NCBI RefSeq assembly: GCF_037975245.1
Contig: NC_092568.1
Coordinates: forward strand, 21,416,501-21,480,500
Reading direction: 5' to 3'
Length of the DNA stretch: 64,000 nucleotides
Source of the DNA: Apostichopus japonicus
Taxonomy: Eukaryota; Echinodermata; Holothuroidea; Aspidochirotida; Stichopodidae
In this document: positions 1-13,805 of the stretch, piece after piece
How positions within the stretch are numbered: position 1 is the first letter of the stretch
Layout of the letters: each line of letters opens with the position of its first letter
Made by a program: the position numbers and the translations under genes
Notes under the pieces: generated by a model
The model's input: only the letters and a program-made list of their open reading frames with translations
Database searches by the model: none
Told to the model about the DNA's origin: nothing

Positions 1-2130
1 TAACTGTGGTGATTAAAGCAATTCTCCAACTAAACTTTTTGCCTTATAAACCAATCCTTTAATAATATCGTGTATATTCACCATGAATATTGTCTGCACC
101 TTTCAATTCCACTAACACATAGCGAACAGCAAATGTGCGTTGATGTCAAATGATGGAAGCCTCTATTTCATTTTTCTCTAATTTCTCTCTTTTGTAAAAA
201 ATGTTAGATGACTGTAGCATTAATGTCTTGGTTTTGTATGTCACGTCGCCAATCCACCTGTAGAGGATATTGCTTGGGGGATTAAATTCTGAGTTGTTTG
301 AGAATTCACATCTCTGGACCGAAAAATAGTAGCAGTTGGACCGGATAATGAATTCTGACTGCATTAAAGCGTTGTTGTAATTTACCAAATCAGGTGGTAC
401 CATAACCTAACCAATATCAGAATAATAATAATAATAATATTCATAATTTAAAAAAAAAAATAAAAAAAAATAATAATAAAAATAATAATGTAGGATATGT
501 AAACAGTAACTGCAGCAATGTTAATAGCACAAATATTTCTGATAGAGGAAAAACGGTAACAAAAACAATCTCTCTGATTAGTTAATCCGTCAATCATTTC
601 ATCCTTGGCTCGGATAAGATTTCACCAGAACGGCATGGATTTATTTATACTTGTAAAGGTCTTGAGTCAAAATGCATATAGCGAGGAAAAAAAATTCACT
701 AAAAATTTGCAGATTCATTAAAGGGTTTGCTGTATAGTTCTGGTCACTTAGTGAAATGATTTGTGAAAAAGGCTCAGAATACATAATTGATGTTTCTTCC
801 TTTCACTGTTACCAAATTTTAAGCCACTCATTTTCTTTGTTGTGTCAATGAAAAAATATGTTCCTAACAATGGTCAAAATTTGGCTCCAAACAAGTTAAC
901 TACAGTGTCCACCAGTGCACTGACATATATGTATAAGACTACACAAGTTAAGGAACTCACAAAATTGTGGTATATCGCCATACTTGAAAAAATGCAATCT
1001 TTTTAAGTTTGTTCCATTGAGCAGCAGGAACAATCAAGGCCTAGACCACCTCAGAAGATTGTTGTAAACTAAAGTCAGTTTTTGGAGTTTCTCATTTCAG
1101 TTCCCGTCTGCACATTCATTCCAACATTCTGGATCCATTTTACTGCTTATCAGGGCCCCACTGAAAGGTGTATGACCAATCCTCCCCCACCCACCCCCCT
1201 GCCACCAACCTCACATGTTCCAGACTTTTTCCAAAGAAACACACATTAAGAAATGAAAGCTTGCACAGAACAAATGCCATTAAAAGCAATGAAAATAATA
1301 GTACAATTTTTCATGTATCTATATAAGCCCTCTTATCCAAAAAAAAATGACTCAAAGGAGAGGTGTAGGCATCCCTCCCCAGGATGGACATCAGCCAACA
1401 CGTGTGCCTCCTCCCCACCCCAAAGGAAGCTAAATTATGGCTATGGGTTAGTGCTCCATGTAGTTGTACATAGTATCATCATTGTATATTCTTATATCAT
1501 TTTCGTTGGTTTTTACATCATCATTATCATCATCCTATGTTTTCTACATCATCGTGGTATACTGTTGACCCTTTTGGCGTTCCATAGTCCTGGGAATACA
1601 ACAAGTCTCACCCAGCAGAGACGCAGATAATTTTCTGACCTGGAAACAGGAAATCACCACGACATGATACTAGTCATTACAGCAGTATATTTTGATTTGG
1701 CATTCCATAAAAGGGGGGTTTCCCAGTGATGTAAATGATTACTAAATCTCTGAATCTGTCGCAACTGCATAGTATAGTCCGTCTTTCTTCATCTGGGGTT
1801 TATGGAGCAAGTTACTCTGCACAATACTTTTTTTTTTATAGCTACTGTTGATCTGGTATCTTCCTTATTCATAAAGAAGCAAACGTACATTCAGATGAGG
1901 TTGGATGGGGGGGGGGGTGGGGGTAGGGGAGAGAAAACAAATGATGAATTGATTGCACAAATATTGAAAAGAAGAATGACCAACAACAGATAAATAATCC
2001 AACCCTTTGCCAGCTATAAGATCTAAGCCTAGAATTTTCTAATTTGACAAATATCCAACAAATTCTTATGCCTTTTGCATGCAATGCACTGTTGATACAC
2101 ATCTACCTATTGAATCTTTATTAATATTAT

Positions 2131-2164
2131 AGTATATATTTACATATATATATATATATATATT

Positions 2165-2201
<37 letters not shown>
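2131..2201. repeat. (TA)n microsatellite
   Basis: Nearly pure alternating TA with two TTTACA interruptions. Likely polymorphic in length. Confidence 0.9.
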
Positions 2202-2204
<3 letters not shown>

Positions 2205-3965
2205 GAGAGGTTATCATATTTCAACACCTGTCACTGTAACTGCAACTCTATCACAATGTTCACAGGGGATAGATAATCTGTCACGGAGGTTAAAGGTCAA
2301 AGTCATTTCTTGTATACATACATAGGTACCCTCTAGCTTTATCCCTGTAGTTGTCATGGAGTCACCCACTGAGCTAATATGTACCCTCTATATAATAACC
2401 TTTAAACTTGACTCAGCTTAGATCCATATCCATAATCAGATATATCAACATGTTTTTGCTTCTGTACTGTATGGATATCACTTTATGTTCATGAACATCT
2501 TGGATGGCTTCAACCTCCAGGAAAGGATTTGAAAAACTTTTCAGCAGTTTTTACGTTGGCTAAAATTCGGTAACCTTCAACCTTGATTGGGTGCAACAGG
2601 GGAGGGGGTTGCCCTCTGCTTATCAAATAATGAGAGTGATTTTTGAATTTCTGTACATTTGAGCAAATAGTGACACATCAGTGCTTCTGCATTTAAAAAC
2701 GTTGCATTAAAGTGTTAGCCTGAACTGCAGATGCACTACTTGTAAATAACAAAGACTTGTTATAATATTTTCTTCAAAAGTTGCATGAGTACAGACCTAC
2801 CAAGTTGCCTGTATTAAGTTCAATCTTTCAAACATGTTCTTACTTATCTGATATCTGACATCACCAACTGCAGAAATTGATATCAAAACATTACCTTTGT
2901 TTTCTTTCTTTCTTTCTTTCTTCTCTTTTCATTTCTTTTCATTACTTTTTGAATATTGTTGTTTATAATTTTCCAATCACTATTTAAGTTGTGTTTTTAT
3001 TATTGGGAGGCAAAAACTAGGATGCCTGTACTTAGTATGACTGCGTGGCTCGTATTTTGTGTCATGTTCGGAAGTCCTGGTTGAAGAGTGTTTGGTTACG
3101 ACCCCCCTCTGGTCTGCTCAGCAGTAAATTACCTCAGGGGGGTTGTTGTATAAATTTATGAAACCACCTGTCATCACCATGTACATAAAGAGTGATGTAT
3201 TCATGTTGACAACAGATGTAGGCTGTTCCTAATATACTCTGATAGTATCAAATAGGGAAGGATGGATGCAACAGCATGCCTTGATGTAGGAACGGAAAAC
3301 AGAGTCACTTTTTAGTTCCCTTTATTTTGTTCTTCCTGCTCATGGAAGCTTCCTCTCTCAGTTTCAATATTCCTTTTACTTTTACCAAAAACTCTTAAGG
3401 TCAATGAGGAACTAAAATATGATAGCAATCACAAAATTATCTAAACACCAATAAAAAGGTAAATTTAGAACTGCTCAAAATATGGAATTTAATTTTCTAA
3501 GATTCTATTGCATTGAGAAAAAAATCCCCCATGAAAGTGTAGTCTTACCCAAGCATGTGCATGCAATCACCTTAACCTAAGTAGAACTTTACTACTTTTT
3601 TTCTCTACAATTCTTTTGTTTTGTATTCTTCCCAACCTCAGTGATGTGGTATTTACTTGCCAATGAGAAGGATAAAAAGGAAACACCATCTTTTAGCCCT
3701 GTCCCCCCCCCCCATCCCTCCATCCCTCCCTCCCATCCATCCTCGCAGCCCTGAACGCTCTACTGATATTTGACCTCTGACACACTGGGTGTTTCAGATG
3801 AGTCATCATGTGTTATTGCTAATGTCCCAGATCTATGATAAAACATACATGCTTCATCACAGTGCAATAATGCGTGTTCTACTCGATGTATGCAATAAGG
3901 AAGTTTGACATATATGTATCTATGTGCTATATGTTTAGCAGCCTGTGTCAGCATTAATACGTACC

Positions 3966-3991
3966 TATATATATATATATATATATATATA

Positions 3992-4034
<43 letters not shown>
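3966..4034. repeat. (TA)n microsatellite
   Basis: About 69 bp of alternating AT with one CT interruption near 3993. It can form a cruciform or slipped structure. Confidence 0.9.
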
Positions 4035-4888
4035 TTAATTTAATATTGTCACAAAATATTTTGTTTTGTTTTTAAATTCCACTTCAATTTGATGCAAATT
4101 TTATAACATACATTAGCATTACTATATATTACATTATTACATATTAACATCACATCTCTGATATAGTCAGTAACAGACGGTTTCACAGAAGGTTCAATTA
4201 TGTAGAAATGCTGCACTGTGGTTAAATACAGTTGTGCAATGATGAGAAAATTAAAATGATGGCGCTATTTTACATTAAAGTTCATGATGAGAAACAAATT
4301 ATATTAGAAACTAGCTTGAATTTGTGAAACTTGACAAAGTATTATTTTTTAAATTTTTGAAACAGCTGTGTGAGTCGCCCACATGCTATAAATTGTAACA
4401 AACCATACTGCATATTAGTCAGTGTAAGAGTGGACGATTGAATGCCATATTTCCTCTTTGTATTTTAGTTGCGAATGGACATACTTGGCAATTATTTCAT
4501 AGTTTCCACACCTTAGTAAGTATTTCCATCATCCAAGACATTTTTGTTATATCAGTGTCAATATTTCAAAAGCAGTAAATTAAAATATTTCTCTAAATTA
4601 TGGACCATTTTTCTTCCATTCTTTAAGTGAATCATAAATGATCACATTCATAAACTGCATCTGGACCAGATTTCAGTCTTGAACTTGACTTATAGTAATC
4701 AACATCCAATGCACACCACACAGACAGACTAGAGGTGGGAAGGAGCTATAATAGAGGGTGCTATGCAACTATTATAAAAGTACCTTACAACCAAACTTTC
4801 TCATTTTGCCCCTGAGGTGGTCATGGGAAGTGGTTTTTTGATGACACTTACACAATGACTTAGCAAAGTGGTTTGCACCATAAGGAAA

Positions 4889-5512
4889 TTAAAGCAGCAT
4901 TTTGCGTCCTTTTCTATGATATTTCTCAACCTCACTGACTCCACTATGCCATAACGACATACATAACTAGCTTATCTATTTAAATCTTACTTCAAATGGT
5001 AGCATAAAAGTCGAAAAATTTGCAACTTTCAACTTTGTTTTTCTCCAAGATATTTTCCGTTGGGATCCCAATAAACCTCGCCCATAATATGAATATTTAA
5101 ACACTACGAACGTCATTGACTAATACGTAATACAACACCAAGCTTGATTTGTGAACAGTCTATATGGCAGTTGTACCAGGGAGTTCCATAACAACTCCCT
5201 GGTTGTACCAACGCAAAGCCTGGAATCTATTTTTAGCAATGGCTCATAACTAAACCTGGATCTCTGATTGGTTGAATTCAAACTAGTGGGTTTGGAGAAC
5301 TGTATGCGATTAATTTTAAATGTGGAATTTTGTCGTGGATACTTTTCTCATTATCTGCAAATATCCTTAATTACTCGCCAATTAACGATGTTGGCAGGGA
5401 AAAACTTGGCTGGTATCTTAGCTTGCTGTTTTGTGATTGATATATGTAAAAAACTCGATGGACATGTCAAAAAAAGTAGAAAACGGCGACCAAACGCAAA
5501 ATACTGCTTTAA
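4889..5512. mobile_element. 624-bp MITE with TTAA target duplication
   Basis: The left end reads TTAAAGCAGCATTTTGCGT. The reverse complement of the right end reads TTAAAGCAGTATTTTGCGT, giving terminal inverted repeats with one difference over 19 bp including TTAA at both edges. TTAA duplication is typical of piggyBac and Kolobok DNA transposons. The interior holds a perfect inverted repeat (CCAGGGAGTT at 5176-5185, complement at 5193-5202), itself flanked by direct copies of TTGTACCA. A motif near 5064-5084 (GGGATCCCAATAAACCTCGC) also occurs in the 6.8 kb TTAA element of this window. No transposase is encoded; the open frame at 5268-5537 crosses the right end and is probably incidental. Kolobok versus piggyBac is unresolved. 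Confidence 0.82.
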
Positions 5513-7102
5513 GTCAGATGGCAGTCATCATTTATAGGGTTTGGCTTGGCATGTCACAGAGATTAATGTGGATTTTATCTCTTTCTCTGCCTCTCTCTCT
5601 CATCCAGTATGGATTACAACGAGGTCAACGATGGGTAATGCATATTGGTATTGAACAAAATTGCACGAGTACAACACTAATGAAAAAGACGCATGCCAGC
5701 AAAAGTTCTCCATTCATCACATTGACATATTAATTATGTGCCCTTTCACCTATTCCTAAAACCATTTATGATGGGCTACATTTATCCCATACATTTAACA
5801 TTGCAACTTCCCAGACAATACAAATTCGGATGTATTCTTTGCAATTTCATTCACGAATATGTACTAAGAATTGATTAAATGAAACACTGTATAACTCAAT
5901 AATGTAACTTTAAGAACTCATCAATCATGCAGAGAGGAGCTTCGGTCTTCCCTACGTTAACCTCACATCAAAATTGTAAGCAAGTGAAACGGGCAGTGAC
6001 TTCACCTCAAAAACAGAATAACATGAAATGGCATGGGAAGAAATATTTGCATTGCCCTACATCTACTGTAAAGCTAACTTCTGGCTGTGGATGATGTTGG
6101 TTACATGAAGGAGCTGCACACATCTCAGAACAGTCCCCCCACACCCCCTCCCCCACCCCCATTAAGTAAAAAGTAATGCCAATTTCACAACTGATTTATG
6201 AATACTCATCCTATATACATGAGTGACAGACTACACTATCCAACAAGAACAATTCTTCCAATGAGTTATCTTGGTAAGAAACTTAGCCTATTAACTTTTC
6301 AAACCTTTGCCCACTGAAAAAGGAAATGGTTGTACTGATGCGATGTGTTTTTCAACATGTCAAGTGGGCTAATATATCTGAATTTGCATCTTTTGAGATA
6401 AATTCCCAGTGCAAGCAGGCTTCAAATAAACCCTTGCAGAATGTCCACCCCCCCAACAAACATACACATAGACAGACAAACTGATACTGGTCCAACAGAA
6501 AGTGTTAATATTTTCTTATCCTAATCAGTAAGGATACAACAGCAACTTCTGGTTTCTTTGGCAAATTCTGGCATTTATGAAATACAAGTTCTGCAATACT
6601 GCCCTCTATTTTTGTCTCATAGTTGCAATACAATAATTAGGATGATGAGTTATTATTGGTTGCACATGAACCAATTGCTGCACCTCTGACAAACAACAAG
6701 ATGCCATTCCTTTATGTTTAGCTAAACCTACATTATCTCACTTTACACTTCGTCACTAAGGTATTGTTTCCTTGGTGACTGGAGAGACAAATAAACAGGT
6801 TTGTAAACCGTTTGGTTCAGGTCCAATTCCTTTATAGTTGAAACACCATCATTCACTATGACATCTAATAAGGGGGGTTATTTATATATTTTTTTTTCAT
6901 TCTCATGCGATCAATCGTGATTATGATATGCTATTTTACTCACTGTCAGATCATGAAAAGGGAATAAAATGGTTTGATATTTCCAAAATAAATAGCTACA
7001 TTCAAGGTTGAAAGCAAAGCTTCTTGACACCAATGACACCTACATTGCAATGTTTCATAAGGAAACACACACACACACACACACATGTTTGTATTACATT
7101 CA
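5513..7102. other. Non-genic stretch
   Basis: No exon is supportable. The stretch contains C-rich runs (near 6137-6160 and 6449-6456) and ends in an (AC)n tract at about 7065-7084. Confidence 0.55.
7065..7084. repeat. (AC)n microsatellite
   Basis: About 20 bp of alternating AC immediately left of a small inverted-repeat element. Confidence 0.9.
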
Positions 7103-7251
7103 GACCGAGGACCCAATTGTATTTTCCATTGTTCAAATCCACGTACCCTAACCTTAACAATACCCCATACAATAGAATTCTTCGGAGGACGTGGTGATTC
7201 TTTAGAAATCACAACCGAGGACCTGAAATTCTTTTGTTCAAGTCCTCGGTC
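7103..7251. mobile_element. Small inverted-repeat element (MITE-like)
   Basis: GACCGAGGAC at 7103-7112 is matched by its reverse complement at 7242-7251, and a third related copy (ACCGAGGACC) lies just inside the right end near 7214-7223. Size and symmetry suggest a short non-autonomous DNA transposon. I cannot identify a clear target-site duplication, so the superfamily is open. Confidence 0.5.
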
Positions 7252-9222
7252 AGATAGCAAAACAAACGCACACGCACACACAACACAACTTATATGCATT
7301 TTCCCCCTTCAATCTTGCTAGTCCAATAAATCTGACAACAAAAATAAATAAAAACCTCTGTCATTTATCCTCAACCACATAAAGCAAGCCCAATGATAAA
7401 CAAACATTTCTTGGAAAGTTAATAATGTAACTGTTCATAATCCAAACATCAGGTTCAGAACATGACCCTAACACATTACGTTTTCGCACACTCGTCATTC
7501 ATGCGTCTTGAAAGCTCAAAAAGTCAGGAACGGGAATCCATTTTAGGGCATGAGGAACACGGCAAGTAATGTTAGGAACATTTTAGCAAAAGACTATCTT
7601 CACACAACTGATGTACAGTAGTTACTGATCTTACAAAATATAATTCATCAAAATTATTTTAATTTTTGTTGAATTTCTTTTTTTCTTAGACCTGTTCTCT
7701 GTTGGGCAATTTTAATTGTCCATTCTGCTAAAAACAAACATAAATAAAAAATACTCATACTCTAAAAAAAGAAAGAAAAAAGAGTACCATCACCTTAAAA
7801 TATTATCTTGAGGACAAGTTTTGAAGTTAAAGGGACATTCAGGTTGCTGAACACCACTGTTAGAAAAATTGACTAAATTATTCTGCTAGGTCAAAACCAG
7901 GTCCTAATAGACTTTGGTGTAGTTTCTATGAATTTGTTCTCCAAAGTTTGGTGCAAATTTTATGAATGCATCTGACAACTATAGGCTTTAATTAGTGATG
8001 TCACCATGGCAATAGGGTTAAGAATGTGGTTAATTTTTTTGTTTATGTTTTTTTTTCATGTGGAAGTCATTTTAATGCTGTGAAGAAAACAATATTCTTG
8101 CACACAATTTACATATTACTGAAATTCTTAATGAAGAAAACAATTGACAATGTACATTTCAAGACATAAATAAATCAACAAAAATACTACCATGAGAGTA
8201 AATTACCTTCCTGGAATATATTTGCCATTATGAAATCACAGAAAACCTACTGTGATCTAATGGGTATAAATGCACTTTCTGGTAAGAGTTTTACATTCCC
8301 ACAACTGTATCTACACTGTAGGAACAAAGATATTGAGATGGAGTCTGCAACAACTTAAAGGGTGTGAAGACTCTCGCAAATAGAAATGTCTAGGTAATCT
8401 GACCAAGTTTCGAATGAGGTGTAACAGAAGTGTTAAACACCACCATCGATCCAGAAAATACACACACCGCTTGCTACCGTTGGTAATTAGACACTAGTGT
8501 ACAGTCAGTACATACAGCTTCGGTCAATACCCACAGCACAGTATACAATTGATACAGCGATAGACATCTCAGGTCCAGCTAAAGATAACAAGGTATCATG
8601 TTTCATTACTGTCTGCATTTTGTAGCGACAAGCAGAAAACTTCACTTGCAAGCAACAGAAAGTTAACTTTTTGAAGGGGCCGCACATGCTTTTGGGCGAG
8701 TCTTCAATGCTTTTAATCAGTGTAGAATATTATTTCGACTTCCATTGAAAAGGGTCACACTGTCTACCACTGGAATATCCCATTATATGTTTGCAGGACA
8801 ATTTTCTACCATTAATGACTTTTCATCTCGCACCCAATGATAATTAATGAATTATTAATGTATTAATGAATTTCAAATGGTCTGTACAACAGCCCTACAA
8901 CCCCTGCAGAGTACATTTATTGATGAATTCCTCATACCAAGGTTTACCCAATTTTTAATTTAGCTTCATGTCAGGGCTGTAAAAGTCCTTTGTCTTTTCT
9001 TCAAATTTCATTATGTCTGACCTTGTTCATCTAATTGTCAGGGGCTATACGATTACAACTAATTAGCTATGCATTGATAAAATCCTCTCCAGTGAAGTTA
9101 CAGCACTCTTGTAGTCATCATAGGCCCACTCAATCCCAAGGTTTAAAATCTATTTCAGGTCAACAAGAGTTATTCCAAGGCACGTTTGTCCTGTAAAGTA
9201 CACGAGTCTGGTCACATGTTCT
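7252..9222. other. Non-genic stretch
   Basis: AT-rich sequence with short homopolymer runs. No exon, RNA gene or repeat array could be supported by eye. Confidence 0.5.
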
Positions 9223-9590
9223 TCCATGAGGACACGCTGCTGATGTAGTGATGCTGTCTTTGTACTCATATTCTAGCATAGTTGCATGTACTCATACTCA
9301 CCCTCATGAATTTGTACTTGTACTCTAGTGCTGGTACTCCATGAGGACACCTCATGATGCCAATTGTAGACTAACATAGTGAGTCCATCTTTGTACTCAC
9401 GTATTTGCCTGTACTCATTCTTGCCCTCATGAATTTGTTCTTGTACTCTACTGCTAGTACTCCATGAGGACACCTTGTGATGCTGATTGAAGACTAGTGT
9501 AGTGAGTCCATCTTTGTACTCACATATTTGCCTTCACTCATACTCGCCCTCATGAATATTGTTATTGTGCTCTATTGCTAGTACCCTAGG
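9223..9590. repeat. Tandem repeat, about 3 units of 115-123 bp
   Basis: Units begin with TCCATGAGGACAC at 9223, 9338 and 9461. Each contains CTTTGTACTCA and CCCTCATGAAT blocks and GTACTC-rich sub-repeats. The copies are diverged, which indicates an old minisatellite. The minus-strand open frame over it is repeat-driven. Confidence 0.85.
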
Positions 9591-11961
9591 TTTATTATCC
9601 CAGTCTCATTTCAGTTTAATTTCATTAATTCGAACAGAGATAAGATCCCATAGAATAAAGTGGACATACACATCAATCAAAATTGAACATAGAAACTTCT
9701 TTTAGTGGCTTGACAAGTCCAGTTGGGTTTAAAGAAAAGTTTGCCATTTAACTGAGCAAAGAACCGACTCCACAGCAAATTTTTCAACTCTAAGAGGGGT
9801 TTATGTTACAAGACTTTTAACCTTAATCGATATTTCAATCTCCCAAAAAGCTACCAAGCTCCTTTAAATTGATTTAAAACCACTCTAAAGCATTTCAAGC
9901 TCCCTCGATAGAACCCCCTTCATTAGACCAGGGTCAAAACCCAACCTGAAAAAAACATGCCAGCAAGCTCTTCTTTTCTCTCCAAATTTCAACCACTGTT
10001 GTCCTAAAGTAACCTACACACTGATAAAACTTTCCCAGCACACAACTTGATTCGGTACCTTTTCAACTGATTTGATTCCTAACGATTGAAGAGAAGCCCA
10101 CCAGCCAGCTTTGCAAGTCACACTTGATTAGTAGAGATACCATGGTGCTATTGAAGGGTAGAATCGGCTCACAGAAAGCTGTAAACTTCATACTAACCAA
10201 TTTCCTATAGTCTCCGAACCCGCCAAAGATATAATAAAAAAGGTTTTGGTTTCTGATAAGCTTTGGAAACATTTTGCTGCCAATTATAGAAAAAACGAAT
10301 AAACAAAGAGAGGTAATTGGAATGACAAGTAGACATTACATAACTATTAAAAAAAAAAAAAAAATTCCCCCTTCAATGATATACACATATATGTCTACAA
10401 GAAAATGAACACAAATTAAGGGAACTTTTTCAGTATAAAAAGATGTCCTAAAATGATACAATATTACCCCAAACTTTTGAAAATCTGTATTACACATGAG
10501 CATCCTGTTGTACCTCTAATAAATTGATTTGAAAGATTTTAGGTTTATCTTTCAAAAAACAGGTAAGAAAACAAAAATGCTTTCAAAGGCAAACACCTAA
10601 AACTGCTACGTAAATTGAAAAAAAAAAAAACACAAGACAGGTTCACAAGTCACGTTTGATTAGTAGGAAAACAACTACCTCTGTTACCATGGTGCTATTG
10701 AAGGGTAGAATCTGTTTACAAAAGGCTGTAAACTTCATACTATCCAATTTCTTAAGAAAGATCTTAGGTTTGTCTTTTGCAATACAGGGAAGAAACTATC
10801 ATGCTATTCAAAGGCACGTACCTAAACTGCTACGTAAATAGTCAATCCTCTTTGGTAAAGACTTTTGACCGATTACCAGTGGGGCTCTGAATTGCTACTT
10901 TGAAACCACAAAAAAAAACCTTGGAAATCGTTTGTTTCCTGGTTATTCATTATGAAGGGCGATCAGGCCGAGGCTTCTACTTGATTGTAACACTTTAAAA
11001 TGTATAATAATCTGTAATTTTTTCCCTTTATCCTCACATTAATATCTCTTGATGTATACTGTCTTCAGAACTTAAGGCCGATATTCACCTTCTTTTGTTG
11101 AGATCTGCCACTATTTACCTCCCTTTTGTAATTTTTAAGTCCTTTTGTTTTAAATTTCTTGCATTACAAATAACTATTTTGGTAAGTGTCAAATGGTTTT
11201 CTTTAATTGTGAATTTTTCTGATTTTTGGTAATGTTCAATTCATTTTATGAATGGTACCGTACCTGCTGGCAACCATTTCCTTCTACAATAATCTTCTCA
11301 TAATGAGAACTTATTTGTATGACAATGGGATTTTGTTTTGTGCAGCCATACATCAAAAAAAAAGAAAAAAAAAAAAAAAAAAAGAAGTAAAATCATGTTA
11401 TGATTCAAGAAGAAACCAAAGTTGTTTACCCAAATTTAATGATTGCTATTTTAATACATCAAAATTTAGGCATCTGGCTTCCTTCCACAATATGGGATTC
11501 AGGATTCCGTTTCATCTGGCAACACACCTTATCTATTGATCAGTTGAAGAAGCACAGCAGGGGGAGAAAAAAAAACGGAACAACACTGCCTATTTGATTT
11601 TTTCATGATCACATGATAACTAATATCATGGTAAATTCTACAGTTTCAAATAAAAACATGCCAATCTCAGACCTGATTTCTGTTTACATATATTTTCTAA
11701 GATTCCATTAAAATGTGATTTACAAATGAAGAACAAAAGGTGCATCCATGACCAACTTTATAGGGGTAGGGTGGGGGGGTGGGGGTGGTATTGTCAGATA
11801 CCCATATGCAGAGGGGGATGATACAAGCAACTAATATGCATCCCCCTTCGCATTTTCAATAACCCACCATTTCCTGTGTAGAGAAGTCTCTGGTTCCTGA
11901 TGGATGTTAATGCTATCAACTGCGTCAAACGTGATGGTTACAAATAAAACAGGTTACAAAG
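9591..11961. other. Non-genic stretch with local duplications
   Basis: No exon is supportable. The main structure is a pair of imperfect direct duplications. About 10105-10215 recurs at about 10640-10755 (shared core TACCATGGTGCTATTGAAGG). About 10541-10625 recurs at about 10766-10845 (shared core AACTGCTACGTAAAT). Poly-A runs occur near 10351, 10620 and 11357-11382, and a G-rich run near 11766-11790. Confidence 0.6.
10105..10845. repeat. Interleaved direct duplications
   Basis: Two different segments each occur twice in the order A-B-A'-B'. A is 10105-10215, B is 10541-10625, A' is 10640-10755 and B' is 10766-10845. This order implies one ancestral tandem duplication of an A-B unit, after which the spacing between A and B was lengthened in copy 1 or shortened in copy 2. 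Confidence 0.7.
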
Positions 11962-12211
11962 GAAAGCTCAGTGGTTAATGCTGGTGCCATTCAATCATAA
12001 GGTCCCCGGTTCGAGTCACTCCAAGATTAATGTATATCGTCCAGTTACAGAGTTGTTGACAATTAACAATTCATAATCATGGACGTTAAATATGAATGTA
12101 AGAGACTGACTTCGGTCAGTTTGCGGCTTTGATAAGCCAATGAGGCTTCTTCGCGAGTTCCTGCTTGCAGAAGGATAAAAATACATACATACAATACAAA
12201 CATACAAACAC
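11962..12211 (+). mobile_element. tRNA-derived SINE, family 1, full copy
   Basis: The tRNA-like head has an A-box-like segment (GCTCAGTGGTTAA) and a B-box (GGTTCGAGTCACTCC) near 12008-12022. A ~170-bp body follows, then a (TACA)n-type tail. Three more copies lie in this window in reverse orientation (19382-19638, the split copy 36690-36803 plus 43599-43731, and 53737-53989). An internal RNA polymerase III promoter would drive it; it encodes no protein and would need a partner LINE. Confidence 0.85.
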
Positions 12212-12780
12212 CTTACATCGAAGCACCCTTGATTACACAAAAATCTTCAACTCTCTCAGGAGGGTGGGTGTTCAATAAGCAGTCCCCACAGAAAATCCTG
12301 TATAGAGGTCATTTTATGTGGGTTAATATCAGGCAGCAAACATGAGAACTAACCTTTTACAAAAGTACAACTAAACAATAGAAAAGATAGACCAGTACAA
12401 ATATTCAAAATTATCAACTCTGTCAGCCAGTTGGCTCCGATGAAGTTGTAACAAGATAGCGAGTCTTCTCGGTAATGTATTAACTAAAAAACAAAAGACC
12501 TAATATTGAAACTGATACATGTTCAATTCTCCCTAATTTATACCCAAAGAACCTTTAATACCAGCAAATAAATACTACTGGCATGTATTAGTTAAGCTTT
12601 TAACTATTCTAAGTTGCATCTGCCTAAACAGCCCTTAATATCATTGTATTGTATGCTAACACACGTGTACAACAAATTACTCAATCAACGTTTCCTACAT
12701 CTTGTAAAATGGACAAATGCAAAGCTTTACCCTTTACTAGGCTTTACTATGTCAGGTTGCAATGTCTGCAAACTTATTTG
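12212..12780. other. Non-genic stretch
   Basis: I see nothing supportable between the SINE and the AAGCTT-rich array. Confidence 0.5.
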
Positions 12781-13805
12781 AAGCTTCCCACCTGCTAAGA
12801 TATAGCTTGCACCTTGCTGATCTACCTGTAAGCTTATAACTTGTTTTCAGTACAAGCTTATTTTAGCTTAAAACTTGCTGATCTATGCTTAAAACTTGTT
12901 TAATCTAAGCTTACAACTTGTTTTCAGTACAAGCTTATATTAGCTTGCAACTTGCTTTATCTAAGCTTATAACTTGTTTTAAGTACAAGCTTACTTTAGC
13001 TTACAACAAGCTTTATCTCAGCTTGTAACTTATAATCAGTACAAGCTTATTTTAGCTTACAACTTGCTTTATCTAAGCTTACAACTTCTTTACAGTGCAA
13101 GCTTTATACTTTAGCTTACAACTTACTTTATCTATGATTACAACTTCTTTTCAGTGCAAGCTTATTTTAGCTTGCAACTTGCTTTATCTAAGCTTATAAC
13201 TTGTTTTAAGTACAAGCTTATTTTAGCTTACAACAAGCTTTATCTCAGCTTGTAGCTTATAATCAGTACAAGCTTATTTTAGCTTACAACTTGCTTTATC
13301 TAAGCTTGTAGCTTATAATCAGTACAAGCTTATTTTAGCTTACAACTTGCTTTATCTAAGCTTGTAACTTATAATCAGTACAAGCTTATTTTAGCTTGCA
13401 ACTTGCTTTATCTAAGCTTGTAACTTATAATCAGTACAAGCTTATTTTAGCTTACAACTTGCTTTATCTAAGCTTATAACTTGTTTTAAGTACAAGCTTA
13501 TTTTAGCTTGCAACTTGCTTTATCTCAGCTTGTAACTTATAATCAGTACAAGCTTATTTTAACATACAACTTGCTTTATCTAAGCTTACAACTTCTTTAC
13601 AGTGCAAGCTTTATACTTTAGCTTACAACTTACTTTATCTATGATTACAACTTCTTTTCAGTGCAAGCTTATTTTAGCTTGCAACTTGCTGATCTCAGCT
13701 TGTAAATTGTTTGTAATATGAAATGCTTATGTTATAGCTTGTAAATTGTTTTTTATACAAGCTTTAATATGTAAGCTTGAGACTTGCTCACATTAGCTTG
13801 CAGTG
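12781..13805. repeat. Minisatellite, 56-bp units rich in AAGCTT
   Basis: About 18 units. In the best part, AAGCTT falls at 13270, 13326, 13382 and 13438, exactly 56 bp apart. Each unit is built of shorter AGCTT-AACTTG alternations, so the array is a higher-order repeat of a ~14-16 bp ancestral motif (AGCTTACAACTTG). The edges (12781-12960 and 13680-13805) are more diverged than the centre, as expected for recent homogenisation by unequal exchange. The array is rich in HindIII sites. Confidence 0.93.

Larger units (their letters stand above)
1..4888. other. Non-genic AT-rich stretch
   Basis: I see no supportable exon here. The stretch holds simple sequence: ATA/A-rich runs near 421-490, (TA)n tracts at about 2131-2201 and 3966-4034, a CTTT run near 2904-2925, and short poly-C or poly-G runs near 1180-1200, 1908-1920 and 3703-3712. 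The open frames present are short and compositionally biased. Confidence 0.6.

Noticed and set aside
5268-5733. Two plus-strand frames of 89 and 98 codons
   Set aside because: The first crosses the right end of the 624-bp MITE and neither has a motif or splice context.
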